Shown piece by piece: positions 33,627 through 42,286 of a DNA stretch of 63,146 bases. The stretch comes from DASPTB01 sp035623615. GTDB taxonomy: Bacteria; Actinomycetota; UBA4738. The notes below the pieces were generated by a model that was not told the origin of the DNA, made no database searches, and worked only from the letters and a program-made list of their open reading frames with translations. The stretch is from contig DASPTB010000227.1 of assembly GCA_035623615.1 (NCBI GenBank), positions 1 through 63,146 on the forward strand. Reading direction: 5' to 3'. Both the position numbers and the translations under genes were made by a program. Positions within the stretch are counted from its first letter, which is position 1. Every line of letters starts with the position of its first letter.

Positions 33627-34586
33627 TCAGGATCCCTCCGAGTCGGTGTAGAGGACGGGACGGCCGGCGATCCGCTCCAGATCTCGTTCCGCCTGCGCGC
33701 CCAGACGCCGCGTATCCGGGGGAAGAATCCCGACCACCGTCGGCCCGCTCCCGCTCATGACGGCAACCGGCACCCCCGCGCGATGCAGCCGTTCCTTCAC
33801 CTCGTGCACCGCAGGGTGGCGCCCGGCCACGGGCTTCTCGAGGTCGTTGCGCAGCAGGGCGGCCAGCGACGAGAGGCCGCCGGCACCCCCGAACGCCCCG
33901 GGCCGCAGCGCCGCGAGGGCGCCGGCCGGGTCGGGACCTGTCTGCCCGCCGTCTTCGTCCCACCAGCCGAAGGCGTCGGCGGTCGAGACGCCGAAGGAGA
34001 ACGTCACGAGCACGAGCGCGAGCCTCGCGACCACGGCGGCCTCGACTCGCTCGCCGCGGCCGCGCGCGACCACCGGCCGGCCGGCGAGAAGCGCCGGGAC
34101 GTCGGAGCCCACCTGCGCCCCGACCCGGCCCAGCTCCTCGTCGCCCAGGCCGAGGCTCCAAAGCGCGTTCAGGGTCGTGAGCGCGGCGGCGGCGTCCCCA
34201 CTGCCGCCCCCGAGGCCGGCGGCGGCGGGCACCCGCTTGTCCAGGACGAACTCGGCGAACCCGCGGATGCCCCCCGCAGCCTCCGACAGGGCCGCGGCGG
34301 CTCGCAGGACGAGGTTGCTCTCGTCGAAAGGAACGCCCGCGAGGTACTCCGGGTCGCCTGCGAGCTCGAGCGTGACCGAGAGGCTCCGGAACACCCCCGA
34401 GTCGGCGAACGCATGGACGCGGAGGCGGTCGGCCAGCCCCATCGGCACCATGAGGGTCTCGAGCTCGTGGTAGCCGTCGTCGCGCCGTCCGAGCACCCGC
34501 AGGAAGAGGTTCACCTTGGCGGGCGCCGGGACGATCAGCGTGTGTGGCGGAACGGGGGGCGCCGGCTCCCCTGCGGGTTCCGTCAC
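33627..34586 (-). CDS. ispE: 4-diphosphocytidyl-2-C-methyl-D-erythritol kinase
   Basis: IspE, 319 residues, a GHMP kinase of the MEP isoprenoid pathway. Motifs are PAKVNLFLRVLGRRDDGYHELET (N-terminal active-site segment), the ATP loop 'PAAAGLGGGSGDAAAAL' and MSGSGPTVVG near the C-terminus. GTG overlaps the rsmA stop codon (GTGA). The rsmA-ispE pairing is typical of Actinobacteria. The presence of the MEP pathway is implied by this enzyme; no other pathway gene is in the window. Confidence 0.96.
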   Translation of the reverse strand: MTEPAGEPAPPVPPHTLIVPAPAKVNLFLRVLGRRDDGYHELETLMVPMGLADRLRVHAFADSGVFRSLSVTLELAGDPEYLAGVPFDESNLVLRAAAALSEAAGGIRGFAEFVLDKRVPAAAGLGGGSGDAAAALTTLNALWSLGLGDEELGRVGAQVGSDVPALLAGRPVVARGRGERVEAAVVARLALVLVTFSFGVSTADAFGWWDEDGGQTGPDPAGALAALRPGAFGGAGGLSSLAALLRNDLEKPVAGRHPAVHEVKERLHRAGVPVAVMSGSGPTVVGILPPDTRRLGAQAERDLERIAGRPVLYTDSEGS

Positions 34587-35485
34587 CGCGCGCTCCGGCC
34601 GCTCTCTCGGGACGCGAAATCCGGCGGCCTGCGGGCGAGCACCGCCGCGGTCAGCCGCCCGAACTCGTCCAGGCCGAGCTCTTCCGGGCGCGCCATCTCG
34701 TCGATCCCCGACTCGCCGAGCGCCGCGACGGCCTCGTCCCGCGACAGCCCCAGGCGCGTGAGGCCGCTCCTGACGGTCTTTCGTCGCTGCGCGAACGCCT
34801 CCCGGACGACGCGGAACAGCGAAGCTTCGTCGACCTCGACGGGGGGGGTGTCCCGTCGATCGATCCGAACGAGCACCGATTCGACTCCCGGCGCCGGCCA
34901 GAACACGCTTGCGGGAACGCGCCGCTCGACGCGCGCGTGCGCGTGGTACGCCACCCGCAGGCTCACCGCGCCGAACTGCTCGTCGCCGGGAGCCGCCGCG
35001 AGCCGGTCGCCCACCTCTCGCTGCACCATGACGAGCAGCCGGCGGATCCGCGGCTCCTCCTCGAGCGCGCGCAGCACCAGGCGAGCGCCGACGTTGTAGG
35101 GAAGGTTCGCCGCCATGACCCACGGTGCGGCCGCCGTGCCCAACAGGTCGTCCCACGAGGCGGTGAGGGCATCGCCGGAACGCACGCTCACGCTGTCCAG
35201 GTTCCCGACGACCTCGTCGAGCGCCGGCAGGAGCCGCGCGTCGACCTCGACGGCGACGACGCGCGCGCCTGTGGCAGCGAGCGCGACCGTCAGCGAGCCG
35301 AGCCCGGCGCCGATCTCGAGGACCCGGTCCCCGACGCCGACGCCGGCGAGGTCTGCGATGCGTGTTGCCAGCTTCGGCTCGATCAGGAAGTGCTGGCCCA
35401 GCGACTTACGGGGGGTGATGTCGTGGCGGCGAGCGAGCGCCCGGACCGCCGCCGGGGTGAGGCTCGCCGTGGCCGGGCCGGTCAC
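34583..35485 (-). CDS. rsmA: 16S rRNA dimethyladenosine transferase RsmA (KsgA)
   Basis: A 300-residue SAM-dependent methyltransferase that dimethylates A1518 and A1519 of 16S rRNA. It shows 'PRKSLGQHFLIEPKLATRIA', the SAM motif VLEIGAGLGSLT, NLPYNV (catalytic motif IV) and 'VFWPAPGVESVLVRI'. GTG at 35485 was chosen because it begins a compact N-terminus; no Shine-Dalgarno sequence is obvious. It lies 37 bases after the upstream cell-wall gene and overlaps ispE. Confidence 0.96.
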   Translation of the reverse strand: MTGPATASLTPAAVRALARRHDITPRKSLGQHFLIEPKLATRIADLAGVGVGDRVLEIGAGLGSLTVALAATGARVVAVEVDARLLPALDEVVGNLDSVSVRSGDALTASWDDLLGTAAAPWVMAANLPYNVGARLVLRALEEEPRIRRLLVMVQREVGDRLAAAPGDEQFGAVSLRVAYHAHARVERRVPASVFWPAPGVESVLVRIDRRDTPPVEVDEASLFRVVREAFAQRRKTVRSGLTRLGLSRDEAVAALGESGIDEMARPEELGLDEFGRLTAAVLARRPPDFASRESGRSAR

Positions 35486-35522
35486 TGTTGCGCCAGGGGT
35501 CCCCGTCCCGGCCGGCGAGCGT

Positions 35523-36518
35523 CTACCAGGTGATCTGAACCCTCGCGACGCCCTGGGAGAGGGGCGCGAGCGCTGCGAAGGCCGGCGAGCAGAGGTCGAG
35601 GATCCGTCCCGCTCCGTAGGGGCCACGGTCATTGATTACCACAGTGACCGATCGCCCGTTGGCGAGATCGGTCACTGTCACGGCCGTGCCGAACGGCAGC
35701 CACGGGCTCGCGGCGTGATAGCCCGAGCAGCCGTACCAGGACGCGACCCCCGTCTTGGACGTCGGCGGGTTCTTCGCCGAGCCCTCGTAGAGGATCTGAT
35801 CCACCGGCGCCACGATCACCTGCACGGCGACGATCTCGCGAGAGATCAGCCGCCCGTTCCTGTACGTCGCGACGACGGTCTCCCGACCGACGCCGTTCGA
35901 TCCACTCCTGTTGACCTCCGTCTCTCCCACCATCAGGTCCGGCGAGTACCGCACGAGCGTTCCGTACGGAAGCACGACCTCGACGACCTCACGCTTGCGC
36001 TGGACCTTCAGGACCCGCACCGTGAGGGCACCCGTGATCGGCGTGCTCGCCGAAGGCCGGAGGATGTCGTCGGCCCCGAGTCGCAGTCCCAGCGCGCGCA
36101 CGAGGTCGCCAACGGATTCGGCGTTGGTGACGACGAACTCGGGCCGACCCCCCACGCGAACCTGAAGAGCGGTCGAGGGCCCGGAGTCCACCACCTCGCG
36201 GGCCGACCGCCGCATCAGCCCGTAGGCCGAGACGACGTGTCCGGACGGGACCACGAAGGCCCAGACCCCCGGCGACGGCTTGGCTGTCGCCGCGTCCAGA
36301 CCGGCAGACGCGGCGCCGGTCGGCGCCGAGACGGTGGTCGCGGTATCGAGTGCCTGCGGGGTGGGATCGGGAGTCGGCGCGGGCGAGGCCGCCGGGGAGG
36401 CGGTCGCGTCGGTGCTCGACGGACCGGCCGATGCGGCGACCGTCGACACGCGGGCCAAGCTCAGCCCCGTGAGCATGGCCAGGAAAAGTACGCTTGCCCG
36501 CCGCTTCTCGAGCGACAT
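35523..36518 (-). CDS. Secreted cell-wall protein with DUF348, G5 and RlpA-like domains
   Basis: This 331-residue exported protein has a signal peptide, a Pro/Thr/Ala-rich linker (about 30-75), a DUF348 domain (VTNAESVGDLVRALGLRLG), a G5 domain ('KREVVEVVLPYGTLVRYSPDL' to REIVAVQVIV) and a C-terminal double-psi barrel of the RlpA/3D type with GVASWYG and VINDRGPYGAGRILDLCSPAF. Position and the DUF348-G5 part match actinobacterial RpfB, which sits between tatD and rsmA, but the lysozyme-like Rpf domain is absent and replaced by the RlpA-like barrel. A role in peptidoglycan cleavage or binding is inferred. ATG is preceded by GGGAGTGGG. Confidence 0.88.
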   Translation of the reverse strand: MSLEKRRASVLFLAMLTGLSLARVSTVAASAGPSSTDATASPAASPAPTPDPTPQALDTATTVSAPTGAASAGLDAATAKPSPGVWAFVVPSGHVVSAYGLMRRSAREVVDSGPSTALQVRVGGRPEFVVTNAESVGDLVRALGLRLGADDILRPSASTPITGALTVRVLKVQRKREVVEVVLPYGTLVRYSPDLMVGETEVNRSGSNGVGRETVVATYRNGRLISREIVAVQVIVAPVDQILYEGSAKNPPTSKTGVASWYGCSGYHAASPWLPFGTAVTVTDLANGRSVTVVINDRGPYGAGRILDLCSPAFAALAPLSQGVARVQITW

Positions 36519-36596
36519 CCACCCACTCCCATCGTCGTGAGAGCACGCAGCGGGGAAGCTGCTCCGAACGGGGCCCTGCGCGTTGCCAGCCCGCCG

Positions 36597-36626
36597 ACCC
36601 TAGCAAAGCCTCAACCTTTACTGCAA
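36597..36626 (-). promoter_or_regulatory. Candidate promoter of the G5/RlpA gene
   Basis: TTGCAG (36626-36621) and TAGGGT (36602-36597) are 18 bases apart on the minus strand. The leader of about 75 bases contains GAGCAGC and GCTGC segments that could pair. The 158-base gap to tatD also holds a CGAAC/GTTCG hairpin without U-run. Confidence 0.45.
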
Positions 36627-36676
36627 CCTGTGCGGCGAACGCCCGTTCGGGGCTGTTCTTGGGCGCGGCGAACCCT

Positions 36677-37516
36677 CTAGCGAAGCAACGGGAAGGCGCG
36701 GCGAGCGGTGTCCGCGGTGCGACGGACCATGAGATCGAAGTCGAGACCTCGCAGATTCGCGAGCGTCTCCACGACGTCACGCACGTGTGTCGGCGAGTTG
36801 CGCTCGCCGCGCATCGACTGCGGGGGAAGGAACGGGCTGTCGGTCTCGACGAGCAATCGATCCTCCGGCGCGGCCGACGCCGCCGCGCGGATCGCGTCGG
36901 CTCCGGGGTACGTGATGTTGGCGCTGAGCGAAAGGAAGTACCCGCGCGCCGACGCCTCGAGCGCGATGTCCTCGTCGCCGGAGAAGCAGTGGAGCACGAC
37001 AGCCTCGGCCCGTTCCTCCTCGAGGATGCGCAGCGCGTCGGGCCACGCCTCGCGGACGTGGACGACGAGCGGCTTGCCGGACTCCCGCGCCAGGGCGATG
37101 TGGGTGCGAAACGCCCGCTGCTGGTCCTCCGCGGGAGAAAGCCTCCGGTAGTAGTCGAGACCGGTCTCCCCGACGCCGATCACCAGGGGGTTGGCGAGCA
37201 GCTCCTCGACCGTCGAGCCGGCGTCTCGATCGAAGGTCGAGGCATCGTGGGGATGAACGCCGGCCGTGGCGAAGACGCCCTCGATCGACTCGGCGAGCTC
37301 GAGCGAGCGCCGGCTCGACGCCGCGTCGACGCCGACGCAGACGAGCCGTTCCACGCCGACGGCCCTCGCCTCGGCCGCGACCACGGCGGGCTCCTGTTCC
37401 ATCAGGAAGAGGTGACAGTGCGTGTCCACCACGCCCGCCCGCCCTTCGGGCTCGCCGGAAGGATCCAAGACGGCCGCTTCGGAGGATTCCTCAACCGCGG
37501 GTGGAGGGTTAGTCAT
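36677..37516 (-). CDS. tatD: TatD-family metal-dependent deoxyribonuclease
   Basis: A 279-residue TIM-barrel hydrolase with the metal site visible as VDTHCH, the glutamate in GVGETGLDYYR, 'PLVVHVREAWPD', HCFSGD and a final 'LLVETDSPFL'. The family acts as 3'-5' exonuclease in DNA repair. The start region overlaps the metG stop by eight bases, so the two genes are probably one operon. The N-terminus before VDTHCH is about 25 residues longer than usual. Confidence 0.94.
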   Translation of the reverse strand: MTNPPPAVEESSEAAVLDPSGEPEGRAGVVDTHCHLFLMEQEPAVVAAEARAVGVERLVCVGVDAASSRRSLELAESIEGVFATAGVHPHDASTFDRDAGSTVEELLANPLVIGVGETGLDYYRRLSPAEDQQRAFRTHIALARESGKPLVVHVREAWPDALRILEEERAEAVVLHCFSGDEDIALEASARGYFLSLSANITYPGADAIRAAASAAPEDRLLVETDSPFLPPQSMRGERNSPTHVRDVVETLANLRGLDFDLMVRRTADTARRAFPLLR

Positions 37517-39038
37517 CGAGCCGTGGGAACAGCGAAGGACCGCGGGCGACGGCGGTTCCCGGGCGCATGCCGCCCCACGCAGCCGCGTCCGGCAGCCGCT
37601 GGGCGGTGAGCGGCTCGGCGATCCCGAGCTGCTCCCACAGACGGGCGGCCGCGACGGGCATAACCGGTGAGGAAAAGATCGCGATGAGTCGCAGACCCTC
37701 CAGCGAGTCGTACAGGATGTCCGCGAGTTCCTCCCGGCGGGCCGGATCCTTGGCGAGCGCCCAGGGCGCGGTCTCGACGAGGTACCGGTTCATCTCCCCG
37801 ACGAAGTCGGAGAGGGCCGTCGCCGCGCCGGTCAGATCGATGGAGTCCACGGCCGCGTCGTACCGGGCGGACAGATCGGCGGCCGCGGCGGCCAGCGGGC
37901 GCGGCCCGGCGGCAGCCGGCTCGGGCACGCGGCCCCCCAGGTTCGAATCCACCATCGCGAGGACGCGGCTCGCGAGGTTGCCGAGACCGTTCGCCAGGTC
38001 GGCGTTGGTCCGCGCGACCATCGACTCCCACGAGAAGTTCCCGTCCTGGCCCCACGGGATCTCGCGCAAGAAGTAATAGCGATAGGCATCGACACCGAAG
38101 TGGTCGATGAGCTCAAAGGGATGGATGCCCGTCCCCCGGCTCTTCGACATCTTCTCGCCACCGAGCGTGAGGAAGCCGTGGGCGAACACGGTCTTCGGGA
38201 CCTCGAGCCCTGCGGCCATCAACAAGGCGGGCCAGATCACCGCGTGGAAGCGGATGATGTCCTTGCCGATGATCTGGAGGTCCGCCGGCCACACGTGGTC
38301 GAACAGGCTCCCCTCCTCGCCGTAGCCGGGTGCGGTGATGTAGTTCAGGAGCGCGTCGACCCAGACGTAGATGACGTGGCTCTCGTCCCACGGTAGCGGG
38401 ACGCCCCACAGCGCTTGGTTCCGGGAGATCGACAGGTCCTTGAGGCCCCCCTTGACGAAGGCGACCACCTCGTTGCGCCTGGTCTCGGGCATGACGAACT
38501 CGGGGTGCTCTTCGTACAGGCGCAGCAGCGGCTCCTGGTACTTGGACAGGCGGAAGAAGTAGTTCTCCTCCTTGAGCCACTCCACCTCGCGGAGGTGAAT
38601 CGGGCACAGCTTCCCTTCAATCAGCTCGCTCTTCTGCTTGAACTCCTCACACGACACGCAGTACGGCCCCTCGTAGGTCCCCTGGTAGACGTCGCCGTGG
38701 TCGTGGATCGCCTGGACGAACCGCCGCAGTGGCTCGGCGTGCCGCGGCTCGGAGGTGCGGATGAAGTCGTCGTTGGAGATCCCGAGCCGGCGCCAGACCT
38801 CGAGCCACTTGGGCACCATGCCGTCGGTGAACTCCTGCGGCGAGATGCCCGCCTCGGCGGCCGCCTTCACCACGTTCTGGCTGTGCTCGTCGGTGCCGGT
38901 CAGGAAGAAGACCCGCTCACCACGCATCCGGTGGTAGCGGGCGACCATGTCGCAGGCAATGATCTCGTACGCCGTACCGACGTGCGGCTCGGCGTTGATG
39001 TACGGGATCGAGGAGGTCACGAAGTAGGTGTCCTTCAC
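37509..39038 (-). CDS. metG: Methionyl-tRNA synthetase
   Basis: A 509-residue class I synthetase without the C-terminal tRNA-binding (EMAP-like) domain. The HIGH-type motif is PYINAEPHVG, the zinc knuckle is seen in 'CVSCEEF' and CPIH, and KMSKS appears in GGEKMSKSRGTG. The anticodon-binding helical domain fills the last 160 residues. GTG has TAAGAT nine bases upstream, so the mRNA is nearly leaderless. It is followed by tatD (overlap) and preceded by rsmI, 25 bases apart. Confidence 0.97.
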   Translation of the reverse strand: MKDTYFVTSSIPYINAEPHVGTAYEIIACDMVARYHRMRGERVFFLTGTDEHSQNVVKAAAEAGISPQEFTDGMVPKWLEVWRRLGISNDDFIRTSEPRHAEPLRRFVQAIHDHGDVYQGTYEGPYCVSCEEFKQKSELIEGKLCPIHLREVEWLKEENYFFRLSKYQEPLLRLYEEHPEFVMPETRRNEVVAFVKGGLKDLSISRNQALWGVPLPWDESHVIYVWVDALLNYITAPGYGEEGSLFDHVWPADLQIIGKDIIRFHAVIWPALLMAAGLEVPKTVFAHGFLTLGGEKMSKSRGTGIHPFELIDHFGVDAYRYYFLREIPWGQDGNFSWESMVARTNADLANGLGNLASRVLAMVDSNLGGRVPEPAAAGPRPLAAAAADLSARYDAAVDSIDLTGAATALSDFVGEMNRYLVETAPWALAKDPARREELADILYDSLEGLRLIAIFSSPVMPVAAARLWEQLGIAEPLTAQRLPDAAAWGGMRPGTAVARGPSLFPRLDD

Positions 39039-39047
39039 GGTCGGGCC

Positions 39048-39053
39048 ATCTTA
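39048..39053 (-). promoter_or_regulatory. -10 box (TAAGAT) of metG
   Basis: TAAGAT on the minus strand precedes the GTG of metG by nine bases, within the short gap after rsmI. Confidence 0.35.
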
Positions 39054-39063
39054 CGTGAGGCGT

Positions 39064-39900
39064 TCACGAGGTCCGAAGCGTCAGTGCCTCGTAGACGGCC
39101 CGCGCGGAAACACCGGTCCGCTTCGCGGCGCCTTTGGCGGCATCGCGCTTGCGGGCGCCGCCCGAGACGAGCTCGCGCGCGAGCTCGACCGCGTCGTCCA
39201 CCGAGCCCGTCGGGGCTCGTTCCCCCAACCCTTCGACGACGAGCGTCACCTCTCCTTTGAGGTCGCGGTCGCGCGTCGCCCCCGCCAGCTCCGAGAGCGT
39301 CCCGCGGATCACCTCCTGGTGCAGCTTGGTGAGCTCTCGGCAGAGGACGGCGCGGCGGTCGCCGCACGCGTCCCTGAGGTCGTCGAGCGTGCGCGAGACA
39401 CGGCGCGGCGACTCGAACAGGACGGTCGTCCTGGACTCGGACGCGAGCGCGGCCAGCCGGTCCCGGCGGGCCGTTCCCGACCGCGGAAGGAAGCCCTCGA
39501 ACGCGAAGCGGTCGGTCGGCAGCCCCGAGACGGCCAGGGCGGCGATCGCGGCCGACGGCCCGGGCACGACCTCGACGGGAATCCCAGCCTCGGCGCAGGC
39601 GGCCACGAGGCGGTAGCCCGGATCCGAGATCGTGGGCATGCCGGCGTCGGTCACCAGCCCGAGGTCCTCTCCGCCGCGGAGCAGCGCCAGCAGCTCGGCA
39701 AGCCGCTCCCGCTCGTTCCCCTCGAAGAACGAGAGCAGACGCGGGCGCGCGCCGACGTGCTCGAGGAGACGGCCGGTTCGCCTGGTGTCCTCCGCCGCCA
39801 CCGTTCTGACCTCGCCGAGCACCCGACGGGCCCGCTCGGAGAGATCTTCGAGGTTCCCGATCGGGGTCCCGATCACGAAGAGCGTCCCGGACGCGGCCAC
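39064..39900 (-). CDS. rsmI: 16S rRNA (cytidine1402-2'-O)-methyltransferase
   Basis: RsmI, 278 residues, uses SAM to methylate the ribose of C1402 in the decoding centre. It has FVIGTPIGNLEDLS, 'VAAEDTRRTGRLL', LVTDAGMPTISDPG and VVPGPSAAIAAL, all typical of the tetrapyrrole-methylase fold of this family. GTG at 39900 comes seven bases after GATAAT and has no near Shine-Dalgarno sequence, so it may be leaderless. It is divergent from the PMT gene and ends just before metG. Confidence 0.95.
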   Translation of the reverse strand: MAASGTLFVIGTPIGNLEDLSERARRVLGEVRTVAAEDTRRTGRLLEHVGARPRLLSFFEGNERERLAELLALLRGGEDLGLVTDAGMPTISDPGYRLVAACAEAGIPVEVVPGPSAAIAALAVSGLPTDRFAFEGFLPRSGTARRDRLAALASESRTTVLFESPRRVSRTLDDLRDACGDRRAVLCRELTKLHQEVIRGTLSELAGATRDRDLKGEVTLVVEGLGERAPTGSVDDAVELARELVSGGARKRDAAKGAAKRTGVSARAVYEALTLRTS

Positions 39901-39907
39901 GGGCCGA

Positions 39908-39913
39908 ATTATC
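39908..39913 (-). promoter_or_regulatory. -10-like box (GATAAT) before rsmI
   Basis: GATAAT reads on the minus strand with seven bases to the GTG at 39900; the -35 position (GGCCAA) is poor. Confidence 0.35.
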
Positions 39914-39957
39914 GGCCTCCCCCGGCGACCTTGGCCCACCAGGGCGACGACCGCCGG

Positions 39958-39963
39958 TATGCT
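39958..39963 (+). promoter_or_regulatory. -10 box (TATGCT) for a leaderless PMT mRNA
   Basis: TATGCT is followed by eight bases and the ATG at 39972, without a ribosome-binding site between them. Confidence 0.45.
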
Positions 39964-39971
39964 CGGACGTC

Positions 39972-41480
39972 ATGTCCGGGTCCTACGACTTCCCCGCGGC
40001 GCCGGACGAGGCCGACGAACTCCAGGTTCGGGGAACCAGAGCCGAGCGGCACCGCGCCCAGGGCCCGTCCAAGGCACGCGCCTGGGTGGTGATCGGGCTC
40101 GTGACGCTGCTCGCCGGCGGCCTGCGCCTGTGGCATCTGTCGAGTCCGCACGCCTACGTCTTCGACGAGGTCTATTACGCGAAGGACGCGTGCTTCGACG
40201 CCGGCTACCCCTACAAGAAGTGCGGGCTGTCCAGTCCGGGGGAGCAGACGATCACGGTGCATCCGCCGCTGGGGCGGTGGATCATCGCGGGTGGCGAGGC
40301 CGCGTTCGGGAACCGCCCGTTCGGGTGGCGGATCGCATCCGCCATCTTCGGGACGATCTCCGTGACCTTGCTCGCAATACTTGCGCTGCAATTGTTCCGG
40401 AGCGTCCTGTGGGCCGGTGTGGCGGGGCTGCTTCTTGCGACCGAAACCTTGAACCTCGTGCAGTCCCGGGTGGCGATGCTCGACATCTTCGTTACCGCGT
40501 TCGTCGTCGCGGGAATCCTGTTCCTGGTGCTCGACCGATCGTGGATGCAGGCGCGAACGCCGGAGGCCGCCGCGCCCGAGGTCGGCGACATGCTCGGGCT
40601 TCCCCCCGACCGGGTTCCCTCGCCCCTGTTCCGCCCGTGGCGAGTAGCGGCCGGCATCGCGCTGGGCGCCTCGATGGCGACCAAGTGGTCGGGCGCGCTG
40701 GCCTTGGTCGCGGCGTTGCTCTTGACCTGCGCCTGGGAATGGGGAAGGCGCCATCGGGCCCGGCTGGTGCACCCGGTCCGGCAGGCGGTCCGCGACGAGA
40801 GCTTCGGGATCATCCTGTTCCTGATCGTCGTGCCGCTCGCCGTCTACCTCGCGAGCTACGCGCGCTGGTGGGTCGACCACGGAACCGACTTCTCCGGGTG
40901 GCTCCATCTGCAGAGGTCGATGCTCGAATACTCGATCCACCTGCGGGCCACCCATCCCTACGCGTCCCCCGCGTGGAAGTGGCTGTTCCTGATGCGGCCG
41001 GTCTCGTACTACTACCAATGCACCCACGCGACCGGAACGGCGGCCTGCGCGAGGTCGGCCGAGATCCTCGGGCTCGGCAACCCGCTCATCTTCTGGGCGA
41101 CCTTCATCACGATGCCCTATCTCGTGATCAGAGGATGGCAGCGGCGCGATTGGGTCGCGGGACTCATCGTGACGGTGTTCGCGGTCTCGTACTTCCCGTG
41201 GTTCCTCGTCGCGAGGACGAGCTTCCTCTTCTATATGGCGCCGATCACGCCGTTCATGGTGCTGGCGCTCGTCTACGCGATCCGCGACCTCGCCAGGGTG
41301 CCGGTCGGCGTCAAGGGGGGATCGATGGCGCCGGCGTCGTTCGCGGTGGTCGTCATCTCGGTGGCGCTCTGCATCTTCTTCTATCCCATCCTGGTGGGGC
41401 ACTCGATCGCGCAGGTGCAGTGGCAGCACCGCATCTGGTTCAACGGCACCGGGCTGTTCCATCTGTGGAACTGGGTGTAG
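39972..41480 (+). CDS. Dolichyl-phosphate-mannose-type protein O-mannosyltransferase (PMT)
   Basis: A 502-residue GT39 membrane enzyme that moves mannose from polyprenyl-phosphate mannose to Ser/Thr of secreted proteins. The first loop after helix one carries VFDEVYYAKDA, where Asp-Glu is the catalytic motif, then 'TVHPPLGRWIIAGGE'. About ten to eleven hydrophobic segments follow, with 'ATKWSGALALVAALLLTCAW' and conserved ends 'FYPILVGHSI'. Protein mannosylation of this kind is typical of Actinobacteria and fits the many exported lipoproteins nearby. Its stop codon abuts the stop of rpiA with no gap. Confidence 0.93.
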   Translation: MSGSYDFPAAPDEADELQVRGTRAERHRAQGPSKARAWVVIGLVTLLAGGLRLWHLSSPHAYVFDEVYYAKDACFDAGYPYKKCGLSSPGEQTITVHPPLGRWIIAGGEAAFGNRPFGWRIASAIFGTISVTLLAILALQLFRSVLWAGVAGLLLATETLNLVQSRVAMLDIFVTAFVVAGILFLVLDRSWMQARTPEAAAPEVGDMLGLPPDRVPSPLFRPWRVAAGIALGASMATKWSGALALVAALLLTCAWEWGRRHRARLVHPVRQAVRDESFGIILFLIVVPLAVYLASYARWWVDHGTDFSGWLHLQRSMLEYSIHLRATHPYASPAWKWLFLMRPVSYYYQCTHATGTAACARSAEILGLGNPLIFWATFITMPYLVIRGWQRRDWVAGLIVTVFAVSYFPWFLVARTSFLFYMAPITPFMVLALVYAIRDLARVPVGVKGGSMAPASFAVVVISVALCIFFYPILVGHSIAQVQWQHRIWFNGTGLFHLWNWV

Positions 41481-42167
41481 TCAGGCGCGCCCGCGCTCCA
41501 GCCGCCGCACCGACCCGTCGGCCTGCCCGACGAGCACCTCGGAGACGAGCTCCGGCGGGAACAGCCCGTGATCGACGAGGCCGGGAACGGCAGAGAGCGC
41601 GGCCGACAGCGCCGCGGGGTCGCCTACCTCTCCCAGGAAGTCGGCGAGGACCCCGCCGTCCGGCGTGGGCGGGGCCTCCCGGATTCGCACGGGGCCGATC
41701 TCGCCGATCCGCCGGAGCGTCGCCGGGAGGCCGAAGCGCAGGAGCTCCATCGGCACGGGCGGATCGAGCCGGTCGACGAGCTTGTCGGTGGAGACGATGA
41801 CCACGAACCGCGCCGCGGCCGCCGCGACGATCTTCTCGCGGGTGTGCGCGCCGCCGCCGCCTTTGACCAGCCATCGGTCGGGCGACACTTGATCGGCCCC
41901 ATCGACGGCGAGGTCGAGCCCATCGAGCGCGCCCGCGAACGGCTCGACCGCAATCCCAAGCTCGCCGGCCTCGGTCTCGGTGGCGGCCGACGTTGCGACG
42001 CACCGCAACCGGAGTCCCCGGGCCGCGAGCGCAGGCAGGAAATGTGCGACCGTGCTCCCCGTTCCCAGGCCGACGGCCATGCCGTCGTGGACCTGCTCGG
42101 CGGCGGCCACCGCCGCGGCCCGCTTCGCCGCCTCGGCTCGGTCGGTCGCGTCGATCCCGTCCGTCAC
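41481..42167 (-). CDS. rpiA: Ribose-5-phosphate isomerase A
   Basis: A 228-residue isomerase interconverting ribose 5-phosphate and ribulose 5-phosphate in the pentose phosphate pathway. Motifs GLGTGSTVAHF, 'DLAVDGADQVSP' (catalytic Asp), KGGGGAHTREKI and 'LVDRLDPPVPMELL' are clear. RpiA rather than RpiB is less usual in Actinobacteria, many of which use RpiB. GTG at 42167 follows TAGAGT by six bases, hence probably leaderless. Confidence 0.95.
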   Translation of the reverse strand: MTDGIDATDRAEAAKRAAAVAAAEQVHDGMAVGLGTGSTVAHFLPALAARGLRLRCVATSAATETEAGELGIAVEPFAGALDGLDLAVDGADQVSPDRWLVKGGGGAHTREKIVAAAAARFVVIVSTDKLVDRLDPPVPMELLRFGLPATLRRIGEIGPVRIREAPPTPDGGVLADFLGEVGDPAALSAALSAVPGLVDHGLFPPELVSEVLVGQADGSVRRLERGRA

Positions 42168-42173
42168 GCGGGC

Positions 42174-42179
42174 ACTCTA
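42174..42179 (-). promoter_or_regulatory. -10 box (TAGAGT) of rpiA
   Basis: TAGAGT on the minus strand is followed by six bases and the GTG of rpiA. Confidence 0.4.
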
Positions 42180-42241
42180 CCCGGCGCGCGGTGCGGGAGC
42201 CCTGCGCCTGCGACCGCCCCACCTTTTCGGGGCCCGCGCGA

Positions 42242-42247
42242 TAGGCT
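42242..42247 (+). promoter_or_regulatory. -10 box (TAGGCT) of the thioredoxin-like lipoprotein gene
   Basis: TAGGCT would start transcription near 42255, giving a leader of about 32 bases with AAGGAT ten bases before the GTG at 42287. Confidence 0.4.
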
Positions 42248-42286
42248 TTCCGGCCGTATCCCCGCCGCACAAGGATCTGGATCTCC

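Noticed and set aside
36519..36676. c-di-AMP (ydaO) riboswitch upstream of the G5/RlpA gene
   Set aside because: Such riboswitches often precede wall-hydrolase genes in Actinobacteria, but the expected conserved segments are not in this 158-base gap.
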